Assembly: GCF_000739375.1 (NCBI RefSeq)
Contig: NZ_CP006704.1
Span: 2,976,001-3,040,000 of the forward strand
Direction: 5' to 3'
Source: Comamonas testosteroni TK102
GTDB taxonomy: Bacteria > Pseudomonadota > Gammaproteobacteria > Burkholderiales > Burkholderiaceae_C
DNA length: 64,000 nt
Shown here piece by piece: positions 10,563-19,992 of this stretch. A program made the position numbers and the translations under genes. Under the pieces are notes generated by a model. The model was not told the origin of the DNA, made no database searches, and saw only the letters and a list, made by a program, of their open reading frames with translations. The number at the start of each line of letters is the position of its first letter. The stretch's first letter is position 1.

Positions 10563-10910
10563 TCAGTAACGGGGGACGCTGGGGTCTGCGCTGAGCGACC
10601 AGGCATCAATGCCGCCGGTGATGTTGCTGACGTCCTCAAAGCCGTTGTTGACCAAAAAAGCGGCCACGCTCATGCTGCGCGCGCCATGGTGGCACAGGCA
10701 GGCGACAGGGTGGTCGGGGTTCAGCTCCTGCAGACGGCCGGGGATATCGTGCATGGGAATGCAGCGCAGCTCGAAGCCTTCACCGGGCTGGATGCTGGCC
10801 AGGGTGACTTCCCAGGGCTCGCGCACATCCAGCACCACAGGCTTGATGCCATTCGCGGCATGAGAGGCCAGCCATTGCTGGAATTGGGCGGGCAAGACCT
10901 GGGTCAACAT
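10563..10910 (-). CDS. Rhodanese-like domain protein
   Basis: About 115 residues from the ATG at 10910, which has an AGGAG site 6 bases upstream; longer versions add an unlikely N-terminus. It is a single rhodanese domain with VVLDVREPWE and the active-site loop CLCHHGARSMS, containing the catalytic Cys followed by HHGARS. Such proteins transfer sulfane sulfur. It lies between the Pcm-like gene and tolC in the same minus-strand run. Confidence 0.88.
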   Translation of the reverse strand: MLTQVLPAQFQQWLASHAANGIKPVVLDVREPWEVTLASIQPGEGFELRCIPMHDIPGRLQELNPDHPVACLCHHGARSMSVAAFLVNNGFEDVSNITGGIDAWSLSADPSVPRY

Positions 10911-11027
10911 AAAAACTCCTGGTGGCCGGCCGTCGAATCTGCGGGCCGGCCCTGACACTGAAAGACAGGCCCTGCCGGATGCACCGATGGGTCAGGGTGC
11001 AGGAAGCAGGGCGAACGCAACAAGCGT

Positions 11028-11738
11028 TTAGAACGAGAAGCGCGAAGGCTCTTCAAAACCCACGAGGCGCGTGGCAGCGGTATCCCAGGGTTGCTGGACT
11101 TCGAAATTGCTGCCGTTCTTGGTCACCAGCGTGAAGCGCATCACGGGCATGTGACCGACGATGGCGGCAATGCGGCCACCTTCGTTGAGCTGGGCGTAAA
11201 GGGCATCGGGAACCTGTGCCACCGAGCCGCTGAGCACGATCACGTCAAACGCGCCCTGCGCCAGGGAAGCTGTGGCACCGTTGGCCAGCTTGACTTCGAC
11301 ATTCTTGACGCCGGCGCTGAGCAGATTCTCACGGGCCATTTCGGCCAGCTCGGGATCGATCTCCAGCGTCACGACTTCCTTGGCCTGGGCGGCCAGCAGG
11401 GCTGCCATGTAGCCGGATCCGGTGCCGATCTCGAGAACGCGGTCGGTGGGCTTGATCTTCACGTCTTGCAGCATGCGCGCTTCGATCTTGGGTGCCAGCA
11501 TGTGCCAGCCTTTGGCGGCAGCTTCTTCGGCAGTGCCCTTCAGGGGGACTTCAATGTCCATATAGGCCATGTTCGCGTACTCGGGCGACACATAGTCTTC
11601 ACGGTGGACCTTGCCCATCAGCTCCAGCACGGATTCGTCCAGCACATTCCAGGGGCGGATTTGCTGTTCGATCATGTTGAAACGAGCCTGCGCGTGCACA
11701 TCGCGCGGGTCCACTTGGGCATTCATTGGCAGGGCCAT
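11028..11738 (-). CDS. Protein-L-isoaspartate O-methyltransferase family protein
   Basis: About 236 residues from the ATG at 11738, preceded by CGGAG; this places it 22 bases after the RND pump gene. It has the SAM-binding motif RVLEIGTGSGYMAALLA and the family signature (M)IEQQIRPWNVLD. Pcm repairs isoaspartyl residues in damaged proteins. This shorter proteobacterial branch clusters with tolC and rhodanese genes, and its actual substrate is less certain than for classical Pcm. Confidence 0.82.
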   Translation of the reverse strand: MALPMNAQVDPRDVHAQARFNMIEQQIRPWNVLDESVLELMGKVHREDYVSPEYANMAYMDIEVPLKGTAEEAAAKGWHMLAPKIEARMLQDVKIKPTDRVLEIGTGSGYMAALLAAQAKEVVTLEIDPELAEMARENLLSAGVKNVEVKLANGATASLAQGAFDVIVLSGSVAQVPDALYAQLNEGGRIAAIVGHMPVMRFTLVTKNGSNFEVQQPWDTAATRLVGFEEPSRFSF

Positions 11739-11760
11739 GGTATCTCCGGGGAAAGACTTA

Positions 11761-14700
11761 TCAGGACAAACCATCGATTCTACGAGCCTCGGAGGCTTCG
11801 TGCGGCGGCTCAGCGCTTTTTGAGGGGGCGCCAGACCATTTACGGCGCATCCAGTTGGCAAAATCATCGAGATAGCAGTACACCACAGGCACCACGACCA
11901 GGGTCAGCAGCGAGGAAGTGATGACGCCGCCGATCACGGCCTGACCCATGGGCGCGCGTTGCTCGGAGCCTTCGGTGACCGCAAAGGCCAGCGGCACCAT
12001 GCCGAAGATCATGGCCAGCGTGGTCATCAGGATCGGGCGCAGGCGCACGCGGGCCGCCAGCAGCAGGGCTTCATTGCGCGGCAGGCCTGGCTCGGTCTGG
12101 CCGCTGGCCTCGTTGGTTCGGGGTTCGCGGGCTCGGATGGCAAAGTCCACCAGCAAAATGGCGTTCTTGGTCACCAGGCCCATGAGCATGACCACGCCGA
12201 TGATGGAGAACATGGACAGGGCCGAGCCAAACATCATCAGGGCCAGCACCACGCCTATAAGTGTCAGGGGCAGCGAGGTCATGAGTGCCAGGGGCTGGAG
12301 AAAGCTCTTGAACTGGCTGGCCAGAATCATGTAGATGAAGATGATGGCCAGCATCAGCGCGGAAATCGCGTAGCCAAAGGATTCGGCCATGTTCTTGGCC
12401 GCGCCGCTGAACTGGTAGCTGTAGCCGGGCGGCATGGGAATGGTGGCCAGCGCCTGCTTGATATCGGCCGTGACCTCGCCCGTGCTGCGCAGATAGACAT
12501 TGGCGTTGATGGCGACCTCGCGGTTGAGATTGCGGCGGTTGATCTGGCTGGGGCCAGTGCTGTCCACCACGCTGGCAACCTGGTTGAGGCGCACGATGCG
12601 CATGCTGCCATCTCCGGTCGCCAGTGCAAACGGCAGGCGCTCCAGGTCCTGTGGCGTGGTGCGCGCCTCGGGCTCGAGCCGCACATTCACGTCATAGGTC
12701 TGGTCATCGCTGGCCCGCCAGTTGCCCACGGTCTGGCCGGCCACCCAGGTGCGCAGCGCGCCGGCCATATTGCCTATCGACAGGCCCAGATCGGCCGCGG
12801 CATCGCGATGGACCTCGATATTGACCATGGGCTTGTTGGGCTTGAGGCTGGAGTCCAGATCAACCAGCCCCGGAATATCGTTGATGCGCTCCTGCACGAT
12901 CTGGCTCAGGCGGGCCAGTTCGTCAAGATCTGGGCCCATGAGCGAGAACTCGACCTGCTTTTGCCCGCCCACGGCCTCGCGCAGGCCCACATGGGTGAGC
13001 TTGATGCCTGCAATCGCCTGCAACCTGGGGCGCAGATAGGCCGAGATCTCGTCCACATTGCGGCGGCGCTGATGACGGTCAACCAGTCGCACATAGATAT
13101 TGGCGTAGTTCTTGCCGTTGGCATTGCCGGTGTTGATGGTGGTCAGTGTGTAGCGCACCTCGGGCAAGGCGCGCAATATGTCCGTCACCTGCCTGGCCTT
13201 GGCTTCGGTGGCCTCGATCGAGGAGCCTTCGGGGGTGTTGAAGCTGATCGAAGTTTCCGAAAAATCCGCCTTGGGCACAAACTCGGTGCCAAGCAAGGGT
13301 ACAAGAGCGATACTTGCTATGAAAATAATGAATGCCAGCGCCAGGGTGAGCAGCTTGTGGGCCAGCGACCAGCGCAGTATGCCCTGGTAGAAGTTCGAGA
13401 GCCGATCGCTCATGCGCTCCACCCAGGCCGTCACGCGCCCCAGCGTGCGGTCGTACAGGCTTTTGCTGCCATGTTCGCCGTGGGCGTGGATCGCCGGGTC
13501 ATGCCAGACACTGGAAAGCATGGGGTCCAGCGTGAAGCTGACGAACATGGAGATCAGCACGGCCGCCACGATGGTGATGCCGAACTCATGGAAGAACTGC
13601 CCGATGATGCCGCCCATAAAGCCTATGGGCAGAAATACGGCGACGATAGAAAGCGTGGTGGCGAGCACGGCCAGCCCGATCTCCTGCGTGCCTTCCATGG
13701 CGGCCTGATAGGCGTTCTTGCCCATCTGCACATGGCGCACGATGTTCTCTCGCACCACGATGGCATCGTCGATCAGCAGGCCCACGCACAGCGAGAGCGC
13801 CATCAGCGTGACCATATTGATGGAAAAGCCGAACCAGTACATGAAGAGGAAGGTGCCGATCAGCGCGATGGGCAGTGTCAGCCCCGTGATCACCGTGGAA
13901 CGCCAGGAGTTCAGGAACAGGAACACGATGAGCACCGTGAGCAAGGCACCCTCGATCAGCGTCTGGCGCACGTTGTCCACGCCCACGCGGATGGCGCGCG
14001 AGTTGTCGGCAATCGCCTGCAGGCGCACGCCCGGCGGCAGCTCGGGGGCGATGGCCTTGATCGCTGCATTCAGGCCGTCGACCACCTCGATGGTGTTCTC
14101 GTCCTGGGCCTTTTGCACGGACATCAGCAGGGTACGGCTGCCGTTGTAGAGTGCCAGGGTCTGCAGCTCCTGCGCATCGTCTTGCACGCGGGCTAACTGG
14201 CCGACGCGGATCGGAGCGCCGTTGCGGTAGGCCACGATGATGCGGGCGAATTCCTCGGGGCGCTGGATGCGGGCATCGATCTGCACCACGCGTTCCTGAG
14301 CCTTGGAGCGGATCGCCCCCACAGGCAGATCCTGGTTCTCGGCACGTACCGCCTGGGCAACCTGCTCGGGGGTGATGGCGTAGGCCTCGAGCGCCCGTGG
14401 GTCCAGATAGACATTGATCTCGCGTTTGGTGGCTCCCACCAAGTTCACGGCGCCCACGCCGCGCACGTTCTCCAGCCGCTTTTTCAGCACCTGGTCAGCC
14501 CAGCTGGTCAGCGCAATCGCATCGGGCGGCGTTACGCTCTGGCCATCGGGGGCGGTCTCGCCGTGCAGGGCATGGGGGTCTGGCAGCACGGCCAGCGACC
14601 ACACTGCCGTGCTGGCCGGGTCGAAACGGATGACACGCGGTTCCTTGACCTCATCACGCAGAGTGGGGCGTACCGAGGCGACCTTCTCGCGCACATCGTC

Positions 14701-15015
14701 GGCAGCGCGGCGACCGTCTATATGCAGCTGGAATTCGATGATGACGACGCTGGTGCCTTCGTAGCTGCGCGAGGTCAGGGCATTGATGCCCGCGACCGAG
14801 TTGACGGCTTCTTCGATCTTTTTGGTGACCTCGCTCTCCACGATCTCGGGCGAGGCTCCTGGATACTCGACCGTGACTACCACCACGGGGAATTCGATGT
14901 TCGGAAACTGGTCGACCTTGAGCCGCTGGTAGGAAAAAACGCCCAGCACCACAAAGGCCAGCATGAGCATGGTGGCCAGCACCGGGTTTTTCAGGCTGAT
15001 GCGCGTGAACCACAT
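11761..15015 (-). CDS. RND-family (HAE1) multidrug efflux transporter
   Basis: The 1084-residue inner-membrane pump has the full RND architecture. There is one N-terminal helix ([19 protein letters not shown]), a large periplasmic porter domain, a helix block with [17 protein letters not shown] (the two proton-relay Asp), a second porter domain and a second helix block ending [16 protein letters not shown]. It uses proton-motive force to expel drugs or other amphiphiles. Its start abuts the adaptor stop with no gap, showing translational coupling, and a TolC gene lies downstream. Substrates cannot be predicted. Confidence 0.92.
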   Translation of the reverse strand: MWFTRISLKNPVLATMLMLAFVVLGVFSYQRLKVDQFPNIEFPVVVVTVEYPGASPEIVESEVTKKIEEAVNSVAGINALTSRSYEGTSVVIIEFQLHIDGRRAADDVREKVASVRPTLRDEVKEPRVIRFDPASTAVWSLAVLPDPHALHGETAPDGQSVTPPDAIALTSWADQVLKKRLENVRGVGAVNLVGATKREINVYLDPRALEAYAITPEQVAQAVRAENQDLPVGAIRSKAQERVVQIDARIQRPEEFARIIVAYRNGAPIRVGQLARVQDDAQELQTLALYNGSRTLLMSVQKAQDENTIEVVDGLNAAIKAIAPELPPGVRLQAIADNSRAIRVGVDNVRQTLIEGALLTVLIVFLFLNSWRSTVITGLTLPIALIGTFLFMYWFGFSINMVTLMALSLCVGLLIDDAIVVRENIVRHVQMGKNAYQAAMEGTQEIGLAVLATTLSIVAVFLPIGFMGGIIGQFFHEFGITIVAAVLISMFVSFTLDPMLSSVWHDPAIHAHGEHGSKSLYDRTLGRVTAWVERMSDRLSNFYQGILRWSLAHKLLTLALAFIIFIASIALVPLLGTEFVPKADFSETSISFNTPEGSSIEATEAKARQVTDILRALPEVRYTLTTINTGNANGKNYANIYVRLVDRHQRRRNVDEISAYLRPRLQAIAGIKLTHVGLREAVGGQKQVEFSLMGPDLDELARLSQIVQERINDIPGLVDLDSSLKPNKPMVNIEVHRDAAADLGLSIGNMAGALRTWVAGQTVGNWRASDDQTYDVNVRLEPEARTTPQDLERLPFALATGDGSMRIVRLNQVASVVDSTGPSQINRRNLNREVAINANVYLRSTGEVTADIKQALATIPMPPGYSYQFSGAAKNMAESFGYAISALMLAIIFIYMILASQFKSFLQPLALMTSLPLTLIGVVLALMMFGSALSMFSIIGVVMLMGLVTKNAILLVDFAIRAREPRTNEASGQTEPGLPRNEALLLAARVRLRPILMTTLAMIFGMVPLAFAVTEGSEQRAPMGQAVIGGVITSSLLTLVVVPVVYCYLDDFANWMRRKWSGAPSKSAEPPHEASEARRIDGLS

Positions 15016-16302
15016 TTATGGGCTCCCGGGACGATCTGCATCCGCCCCCTTGGCGCCGGGGACAGCAACCGCAGCTGGGCTCGTCGCTTCGACCAGCGTG
15101 CCTTCACGCAGACCGCCGGTGCTGCCGGCCAGTATCCGGTCGCCCGCATCCAGGCCCTTGAGGATCTGCACCCAGGTAGCACCTTCATGGGCGGACTGGC
15201 GCCCCAGTTCCACGGTCTTGTGGACCACGCGAAGCTCTGTGCGGCCGGCCATCTGCTGGGCCGGCTCCGGTGCGACTGCAGTCACGGCCAGCTTGCCGGC
15301 TTGCAGCACCTGTACATAGGGCAGGGGCTTGTCGGTGCGCACGGCGGCCAGAGGCACGGCTAGCTGGCTGTCCTTGCCGGTCAGTATGCTTCCCTGCAGA
15401 AACAGGCCGGGACGCAACTGGGGTGAACGCTGACTGCTATTATTTTTGGTAGCCTCGTCCTCTTGTACCGCCAGATAGGCCGCCACCGTGCGCGAGCCGG
15501 TCTGGGCGCTGGGATTGATGCGCACCACCTTGGCGCTGATGGCCTTCATGTCCTGGGGAGCACCGGGCACTTGCAGCTCGGCCATCTGGCCGACCTGGAC
15601 CTGCACCGAATCGGCAGGGGCCAACTGGGCCATGATTTCCAGCTTGGCCGGATCGACGACTTCGACGATGCGCGCTTCCACACCGACACGCTCGCCGTTC
15701 TGGACAAAGCGTTGGGCGATTTGTCCGCTCATGGGGCTGGTGATGACGGCGTCGGTGACGGACTTGCGGGCCGCGTCGGCGGCAGCCTGGGCGGCGGCCA
15801 GATTGGCGCGGGCCGAATCTAGGTTGGCCTGAGAGGTCAGCAGCGCCGTGGTGGAGATAAAGCCTTTTTGCACCAGGGTCGCATTGTTGTCCTGGTTGCG
15901 CTGGGCAATTGCCAGCTGGGCTCTGGAAGCGTCGGCCTGCTGCTGGGCCTGGCGCCAGCGTGCCTCGGCCTCCGTGGCGTCGACGCGCGCCAGCTGCTCG
16001 CCCTTGCGGACGCTATCGCCTTCGCGCACTGTCAGGCCGCGCAGCTCGCCCGCGACATAGGCCTTGACCACGGCCGAGTTCACCGCCTGAACCACACCGT
16101 TGAGCGGAACGCTCAAAGCAAGCTGAAGGGGCTGGACCGTCAGAACCTCCTGGGCAGTCAGCTGTATAGGCAGCTCCTGCGGAACCGCAGCATGGTTCGT
16201 GGCCTGTTTTTTATGCTGCAGATTGACGACTGCGCGCCAGCCTATGACGACCAGCAAGCCGATGAGGGCCAGACTCAAGGCCCAGCGGCCGGAACGCTTC
16301 AT
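15016..16302 (-). CDS. RND efflux periplasmic adaptor (membrane fusion protein)
   Basis: The 428-residue protein has an N-terminal membrane anchor (ALSLALIGLLVVIGWRAVV). A lipoyl/barrel-sandwich region follows (AYVAGELRGLTVREGDSVRKG), then an alpha hairpin rich in Ala/Gln and beta-barrel domains. It bridges the RND pump and TolC across the periplasm. The ATG at 16302 has a GAGGGA site upstream. It is the first gene of the efflux run; the pump gene begins at the next base after its stop. Confidence 0.9.
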   Translation of the reverse strand: MKRSGRWALSLALIGLLVVIGWRAVVNLQHKKQATNHAAVPQELPIQLTAQEVLTVQPLQLALSVPLNGVVQAVNSAVVKAYVAGELRGLTVREGDSVRKGEQLARVDATEAEARWRQAQQQADASRAQLAIAQRNQDNNATLVQKGFISTTALLTSQANLDSARANLAAAQAAADAARKSVTDAVITSPMSGQIAQRFVQNGERVGVEARIVEVVDPAKLEIMAQLAPADSVQVQVGQMAELQVPGAPQDMKAISAKVVRINPSAQTGSRTVAAYLAVQEDEATKNNSSQRSPQLRPGLFLQGSILTGKDSQLAVPLAAVRTDKPLPYVQVLQAGKLAVTAVAPEPAQQMAGRTELRVVHKTVELGRQSAHEGATWVQILKGLDAGDRILAGSTGGLREGTLVEATSPAAVAVPGAKGADADRPGSP

Positions 16303-16500
16303 GGTTTGTATCCCTCTGAGGCAGGTTTTTCTGTTCTATGCGCCACATGGTAGGTGCGCCAGACATGGCTTGTATTGCAAAGCAGCAAGCAGTGTAGTGG
16401 GCGCTCCGCAGCATAGCGGGGCCGCAATCGCTGTCATTGGTGAAAATGGGTAGTTGATTTGAGCTACGCTTGACGCGTCTTAAAAAACAAGGAGCCGGTG

Positions 16501-17037
16501 ATGGCAGCGGAAACCATTTATCTGGGCGGAGGTTGCTTCTGGTGCACCGAAGCCGTCTTCGACCGTGTGCGCGGAATAGTCGATGTGGAGAGCGGCTATG
16601 CCAATGGTCACCTGGATCATCCCAGCTACGACGATATCTGCACCGGACAGACCGGCCATGCCGAGGTGGTGAAGCTCGACTTCGACCCCGCGCTCATCAG
16701 CTTGCGCGATGTGCTGCTGATCTTCTTCGGCACTCATGATCCGACCACTCTGAACCGCCAGGGCAACGACGTGGGCACGCAGTACCGCAGCGCAATCTTC
16801 ACCACCGATGCGCAGCAAACGGCCGAGGCGCAGGCATTGCTGCAGGAAATGCAGAACGAAAAAGCATTTGATGCGCCGATAGTCACCCAGATCGAGCCCC
16901 TGACCAACTATTGGCCCGCCGAAGACTACCACCAGGACTATTTTCTGCAGCACCCTGGCCAGGGGTACTGCGCTTTCGTGGTCGGCCCCAAGGTGCAGAA
17001 ATTCCAGAAAGCGTTCTCACGCTGGCTCAAGGATTAA
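16501..17037 (+). CDS. msrA: Peptide-methionine (S)-S-oxide reductase
   Basis: The 178-residue protein starts at an ATG with AAGGAG 6 bases upstream; a GTG immediately before it is ignored. The catalytic motif GGGCFWCTEAVFDRV places the nucleophilic Cys at residue 12. HPSYDDICTGQTGHAEVV, IFFGTHDPTTLNRQGNDVGT and YFLQHPGQGYC complete the MsrA signature. It repairs oxidised methionine (S-sulfoxide) in proteins. It is divergent from the efflux run. Confidence 0.95.
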   Translation: MAAETIYLGGGCFWCTEAVFDRVRGIVDVESGYANGHLDHPSYDDICTGQTGHAEVVKLDFDPALISLRDVLLIFFGTHDPTTLNRQGNDVGTQYRSAIFTTDAQQTAEAQALLQEMQNEKAFDAPIVTQIEPLTNYWPAEDYHQDYFLQHPGQGYCAFVVGPKVQKFQKAFSRWLKD

Positions 17038-17127
17038 ACCTGGCTTTCAGCGCATGGCCCGGAGTGCAGATACACTTTGCAACCCTTGGCCGCTTTCGCA
17101 CCGTCCGAGATCGATTGAGCCCCTAAC

Positions 17128-17634
17128 GTGTCACTCCACTCCCATCTGCCCCGACCCCGCCGCTCAGCCCCTGCTGACGGTCGCCTGTGTCTGCGCGAAA
17201 TCTGGGTGATGCGCTGGCTGATGGGCCTGCTGGCCCTGGCCATGGTGCTGGGGCCGACACTGGGCCAGATGCACCGTGCCGTTCACCTGGGCAGCGCGCC
17301 CGGTGGCAAGGTCCATGCGGTGCACAGCCATGCGGCCCCCGCGCTATCGGCAGCCTCGGCCGAAGCGATGGGAGATTGTCCGGCCGACCGCGGCAACTGC
17401 GCCTCGGACCTTTCCTGGGTGCATGCGCTGTTTGCCGGTCACGGACCGGCAGAATGCCAACTGCTCGACCAGGCCAATCATGGCTATGCCGGGCCTGTGG
17501 CCGTGCTCGCTTTCAGTGCGCCGCCACCTGACAGTTTCATTCCCCGGCCTTTTGCTCCCGCGCCCAGAGCCGTCTTTATTGCAGCGCCATTGGCTGCCCG
17601 CGCGCCCCCTCTGTCTCTCAGCTTCCTGGCCTAG
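17128..17634 (+). CDS. DUF2946-like small protein next to a TonB receptor
   Basis: About 168 residues from a GTG at 17128; an ATG at 17209 would remove 27 residues and start right at the hydrophobic segment MRWLMGLLALAMVLGP. After this signal-like segment come several His residues (MHRAVHLG, VHAVHSHAAP) and the pattern LFAGHGPAECQLLDQANHG. That pattern resembles DUF2946/DUF2880-type proteins found beside metal-related TonB receptors. The C-terminus is Pro/Ala-rich. Together with the following ZnuD-like receptor it suggests a role in metal handling; this is inference from context. Confidence 0.55.
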   Translation: MSLHSHLPRPRRSAPADGRLCLREIWVMRWLMGLLALAMVLGPTLGQMHRAVHLGSAPGGKVHAVHSHAAPALSAASAEAMGDCPADRGNCASDLSWVHALFAGHGPAECQLLDQANHGYAGPVAVLAFSAPPPDSFIPRPFAPAPRAVFIAAPLAARAPPLSLSFLA

Positions 17635-17741
17635 GTAGGAGCCATGCTGCGGCATGGTTTGCCTCCTACACCAGAAACTTCAGAATTGATAGCTGTAAGC
17701 GCTTTATTCATAAGCGATTCAGTCTATTTTTATTGAATTTT

Positions 17742-17776
17742 CGTGCGTACCATCTTTGATGGTCTGCTTACGCACG
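17742..17776. promoter_or_regulatory. Bulged hairpin in the leader of the TonB receptor gene
   Basis: CGTGCGTA (17742-17749) pairs with TACGCACG (17769-17776), and ACCATC (17749-17754) pairs with GATGGT (17758-17763) around a TTT loop, leaving a 5-base bulge. It ends 18 bases before the receptor ATG and could be an operator or an mRNA leader structure. No Zur consensus was recognised. Confidence 0.4.
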
Positions 17777-17794
17777 GTTGTTTGTGGAACTGAG

Positions 17795-19930
17795 ATGTAT
17801 CAACGTTTTTCGAATTCTTCCGCCCATTCCTTGCGCCGCTCCCCCAAGTCGGCTCTGGCCCGCGCCATAGAGGCGCTGCAGCCGGCAGGGCGCGGACTGG
17901 CCCTGGGTACGGGCCTGGGCCTGCTGGCCTGCTCACCCCTGGTCTTTGCGCAGTCCGAGGCGGCCAAGCAGGAGTCCAGCCTGGCAGAGGTGACCGTGTC
18001 GGCGACCGGCATGGCCGCCGGCGATATGGCCACGCCCGTCCAGGTGCTCGGCGAAGAGGAACTGCGTCTGCGCCGCGCTGCAACCCTGGGCGAGACCCTG
18101 GCGGCCGAGCCCGGCATCAATGCCAGCCATTTCGGCGCAGGAGCCAGCCGGCCCGTGATTCGCGGCATGGATGGCGCGCGGGTCTCTGTGCTCAGCGATG
18201 GTTCGGAGTTGCTCGATGCATCGACCGTCAGCCCTGACCATGCGGTGACCACCGAGCCTTTGCTGGCCAGGCAGATCGAAGTGCTACGCGGCCCTTCGGC
18301 CTTGCTTTACAGTCCTGGCGCCATGGGTGGCGTGGTGAATGTGCTGGATGGCAAGATTCCGACCCAGGCGCCCGAGAAGGGCCTGGAAGGTTCGGCCGAG
18401 GTGCAGGCCGGCACGGCTGCAGGCATGTCAGCAGGTGCGTTCTCCCTGACCACGGCCACACCGCTGAAGAACGATAACGGGCAGCTGGTGCTGCATGCGG
18501 AAGGCGTGGCGCGCAACGCGGGAGACTATCGCGTGGGCAGCGGCTGGGGCCAGAGCAAGGTTCCGGGCAGCTTCAGCCGTGGCAACACGGGCAGCGTGGG
18601 CCTGTCCTGGGTAGGCAATCAAGGCTACCTGGGCCTGGCCTATACGCGTCAGCAGGCCAAGTACGGCTTGCCCGGGCATCAGCACAGCTTCGAAGGCTGC
18701 CACGCACATGGCGATCATCTGCATTGCGGCTCCCATGACGGGCACGACCATGATCATGGTCATGAGGAAAGTGGCAGCGTGCCCGTGGTCGATCTGACCA
18801 GCGAGCGCTGGGATCTGCGCGGCGAATGGCGCAAGCCCGCAGCTGGCATCGCCGCACTGCGTTTGCGTGGCGGCCTGACCAATTACCGCCATGACGAGAT
18901 CGAGGACGGCAGCGTTGCCACCCAGTTCAGAAACAAGGCCCATGACCTGCGCCTGGAGATGGAGCATGAGCCCATCTCCGGCTGGCGTGGCACGCTGGGT
19001 CTGCAAACCCTCAAGCGCCGCTTCAGCGCTACCGGCGAGGAGGCCTATGTGCAGCCCACGGATACCCAGCGTCACAGCCTCTATCTGCTGGAGGAATACC
19101 GTTGGCAGGATTGGAGCTTTCAGGGAGCCTTGCGCCACGACCGCCAACGTGTGGAGGCCGAGCTGAGCAACGAGCGGCGCAGCCACAGCGCCACTTCGGC
19201 ATCGCTGGGCACGGTCTGGAAGTTCCAGCCCGGCTACAGCGCATCGGCTTCGTTCACCAGCGGCAGCCGCATGCCCACGGCGGAAGAGCTGTTTGCCAAC
19301 GGTCTGCACATGGCCACGGCAACCTACGAGATCGGCAATCCCAATCTGTCGCGCGAGCGCTCGCAGGCACTGGACCTGGGCCTGGCCAAGACGACCGGTG
19401 ATACGACCTGGAAGCTCAATGCGTATCACTACCGCATCAATGGCTATATCTACGGCGCCACGCTGGATGCCCACGAAGGGCTGCAACTGCTGCAATACAC
19501 CCAGGGCAATGCGCGCTTTACGGGTTGGGAGGCCCAGCTGAGCCAGCGCCTGAGTCGCGAGTTGAGCCTGAGCGTGTTTGGCGATGGCGTGCGTGCGCGT
19601 CTGGAAGACGGCTCGGCGCTGCCACGCATCCCGGCCTTGCGCGCGGGCCTGCGTGTGAATGCGCGTCTGGCCGGCTGGGACACCATGGCTGAATGGACCC
19701 AGGTGCTGCGCCAGAACCGTACGGCCCAGTATGAAACCCAGACGCCGGGCTACGGCATGCTGAACCTGGGCGCCAGCTACCTCTGGAAGAGCGGCGGCAA
19801 CCAGTGGCAGTTCTATGTCAAGGGCCAGAACCTGACCAACCGTCTGGCCTATGCGGCAACCTCGTTCATCAAGAGTGCTGCCCCGTTGACAGGTCGCAAT
19901 CTGGTGGTCGGTCTGAGAATGGACTTCTGA
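17795..19930 (+). CDS. TonB-dependent receptor, ZnuD-like (probable zinc uptake)
   Basis: About 711 residues from the ATG at 17795. A long signal peptide ends near LVFAQ. The plug domain follows (VTVSATGMAAGDMATPVQVLG ... RPVIRGMDGARVSVLSDG), then a 22-strand barrel ending in Phe (GLRMDF). An extracellular loop around residues 294-325 is packed with His, Asp and Cys (FEGCHAHGDHLHC, HDGHDHDHGHEE), matching the zinc-binding loop of ZnuD. The protein imports a ligand across the outer membrane using TonB. Zinc is the best guess from the loop; other metals are possible. Confidence 0.82.
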   Translation: MYQRFSNSSAHSLRRSPKSALARAIEALQPAGRGLALGTGLGLLACSPLVFAQSEAAKQESSLAEVTVSATGMAAGDMATPVQVLGEEELRLRRAATLGETLAAEPGINASHFGAGASRPVIRGMDGARVSVLSDGSELLDASTVSPDHAVTTEPLLARQIEVLRGPSALLYSPGAMGGVVNVLDGKIPTQAPEKGLEGSAEVQAGTAAGMSAGAFSLTTATPLKNDNGQLVLHAEGVARNAGDYRVGSGWGQSKVPGSFSRGNTGSVGLSWVGNQGYLGLAYTRQQAKYGLPGHQHSFEGCHAHGDHLHCGSHDGHDHDHGHEESGSVPVVDLTSERWDLRGEWRKPAAGIAALRLRGGLTNYRHDEIEDGSVATQFRNKAHDLRLEMEHEPISGWRGTLGLQTLKRRFSATGEEAYVQPTDTQRHSLYLLEEYRWQDWSFQGALRHDRQRVEAELSNERRSHSATSASLGTVWKFQPGYSASASFTSGSRMPTAEELFANGLHMATATYEIGNPNLSRERSQALDLGLAKTTGDTTWKLNAYHYRINGYIYGATLDAHEGLQLLQYTQGNARFTGWEAQLSQRLSRELSLSVFGDGVRARLEDGSALPRIPALRAGLRVNARLAGWDTMAEWTQVLRQNRTAQYETQTPGYGMLNLGASYLWKSGGNQWQFYVKGQNLTNRLAYAATSFIKSAAPLTGRNLVVGLRMDF

Positions 19931-19992
19931 TCCGGCTCTTGGTGAGCCAAGCCGCATCCGGCCTGGGTCCGGGCCGGATGCTACAGCTACAG

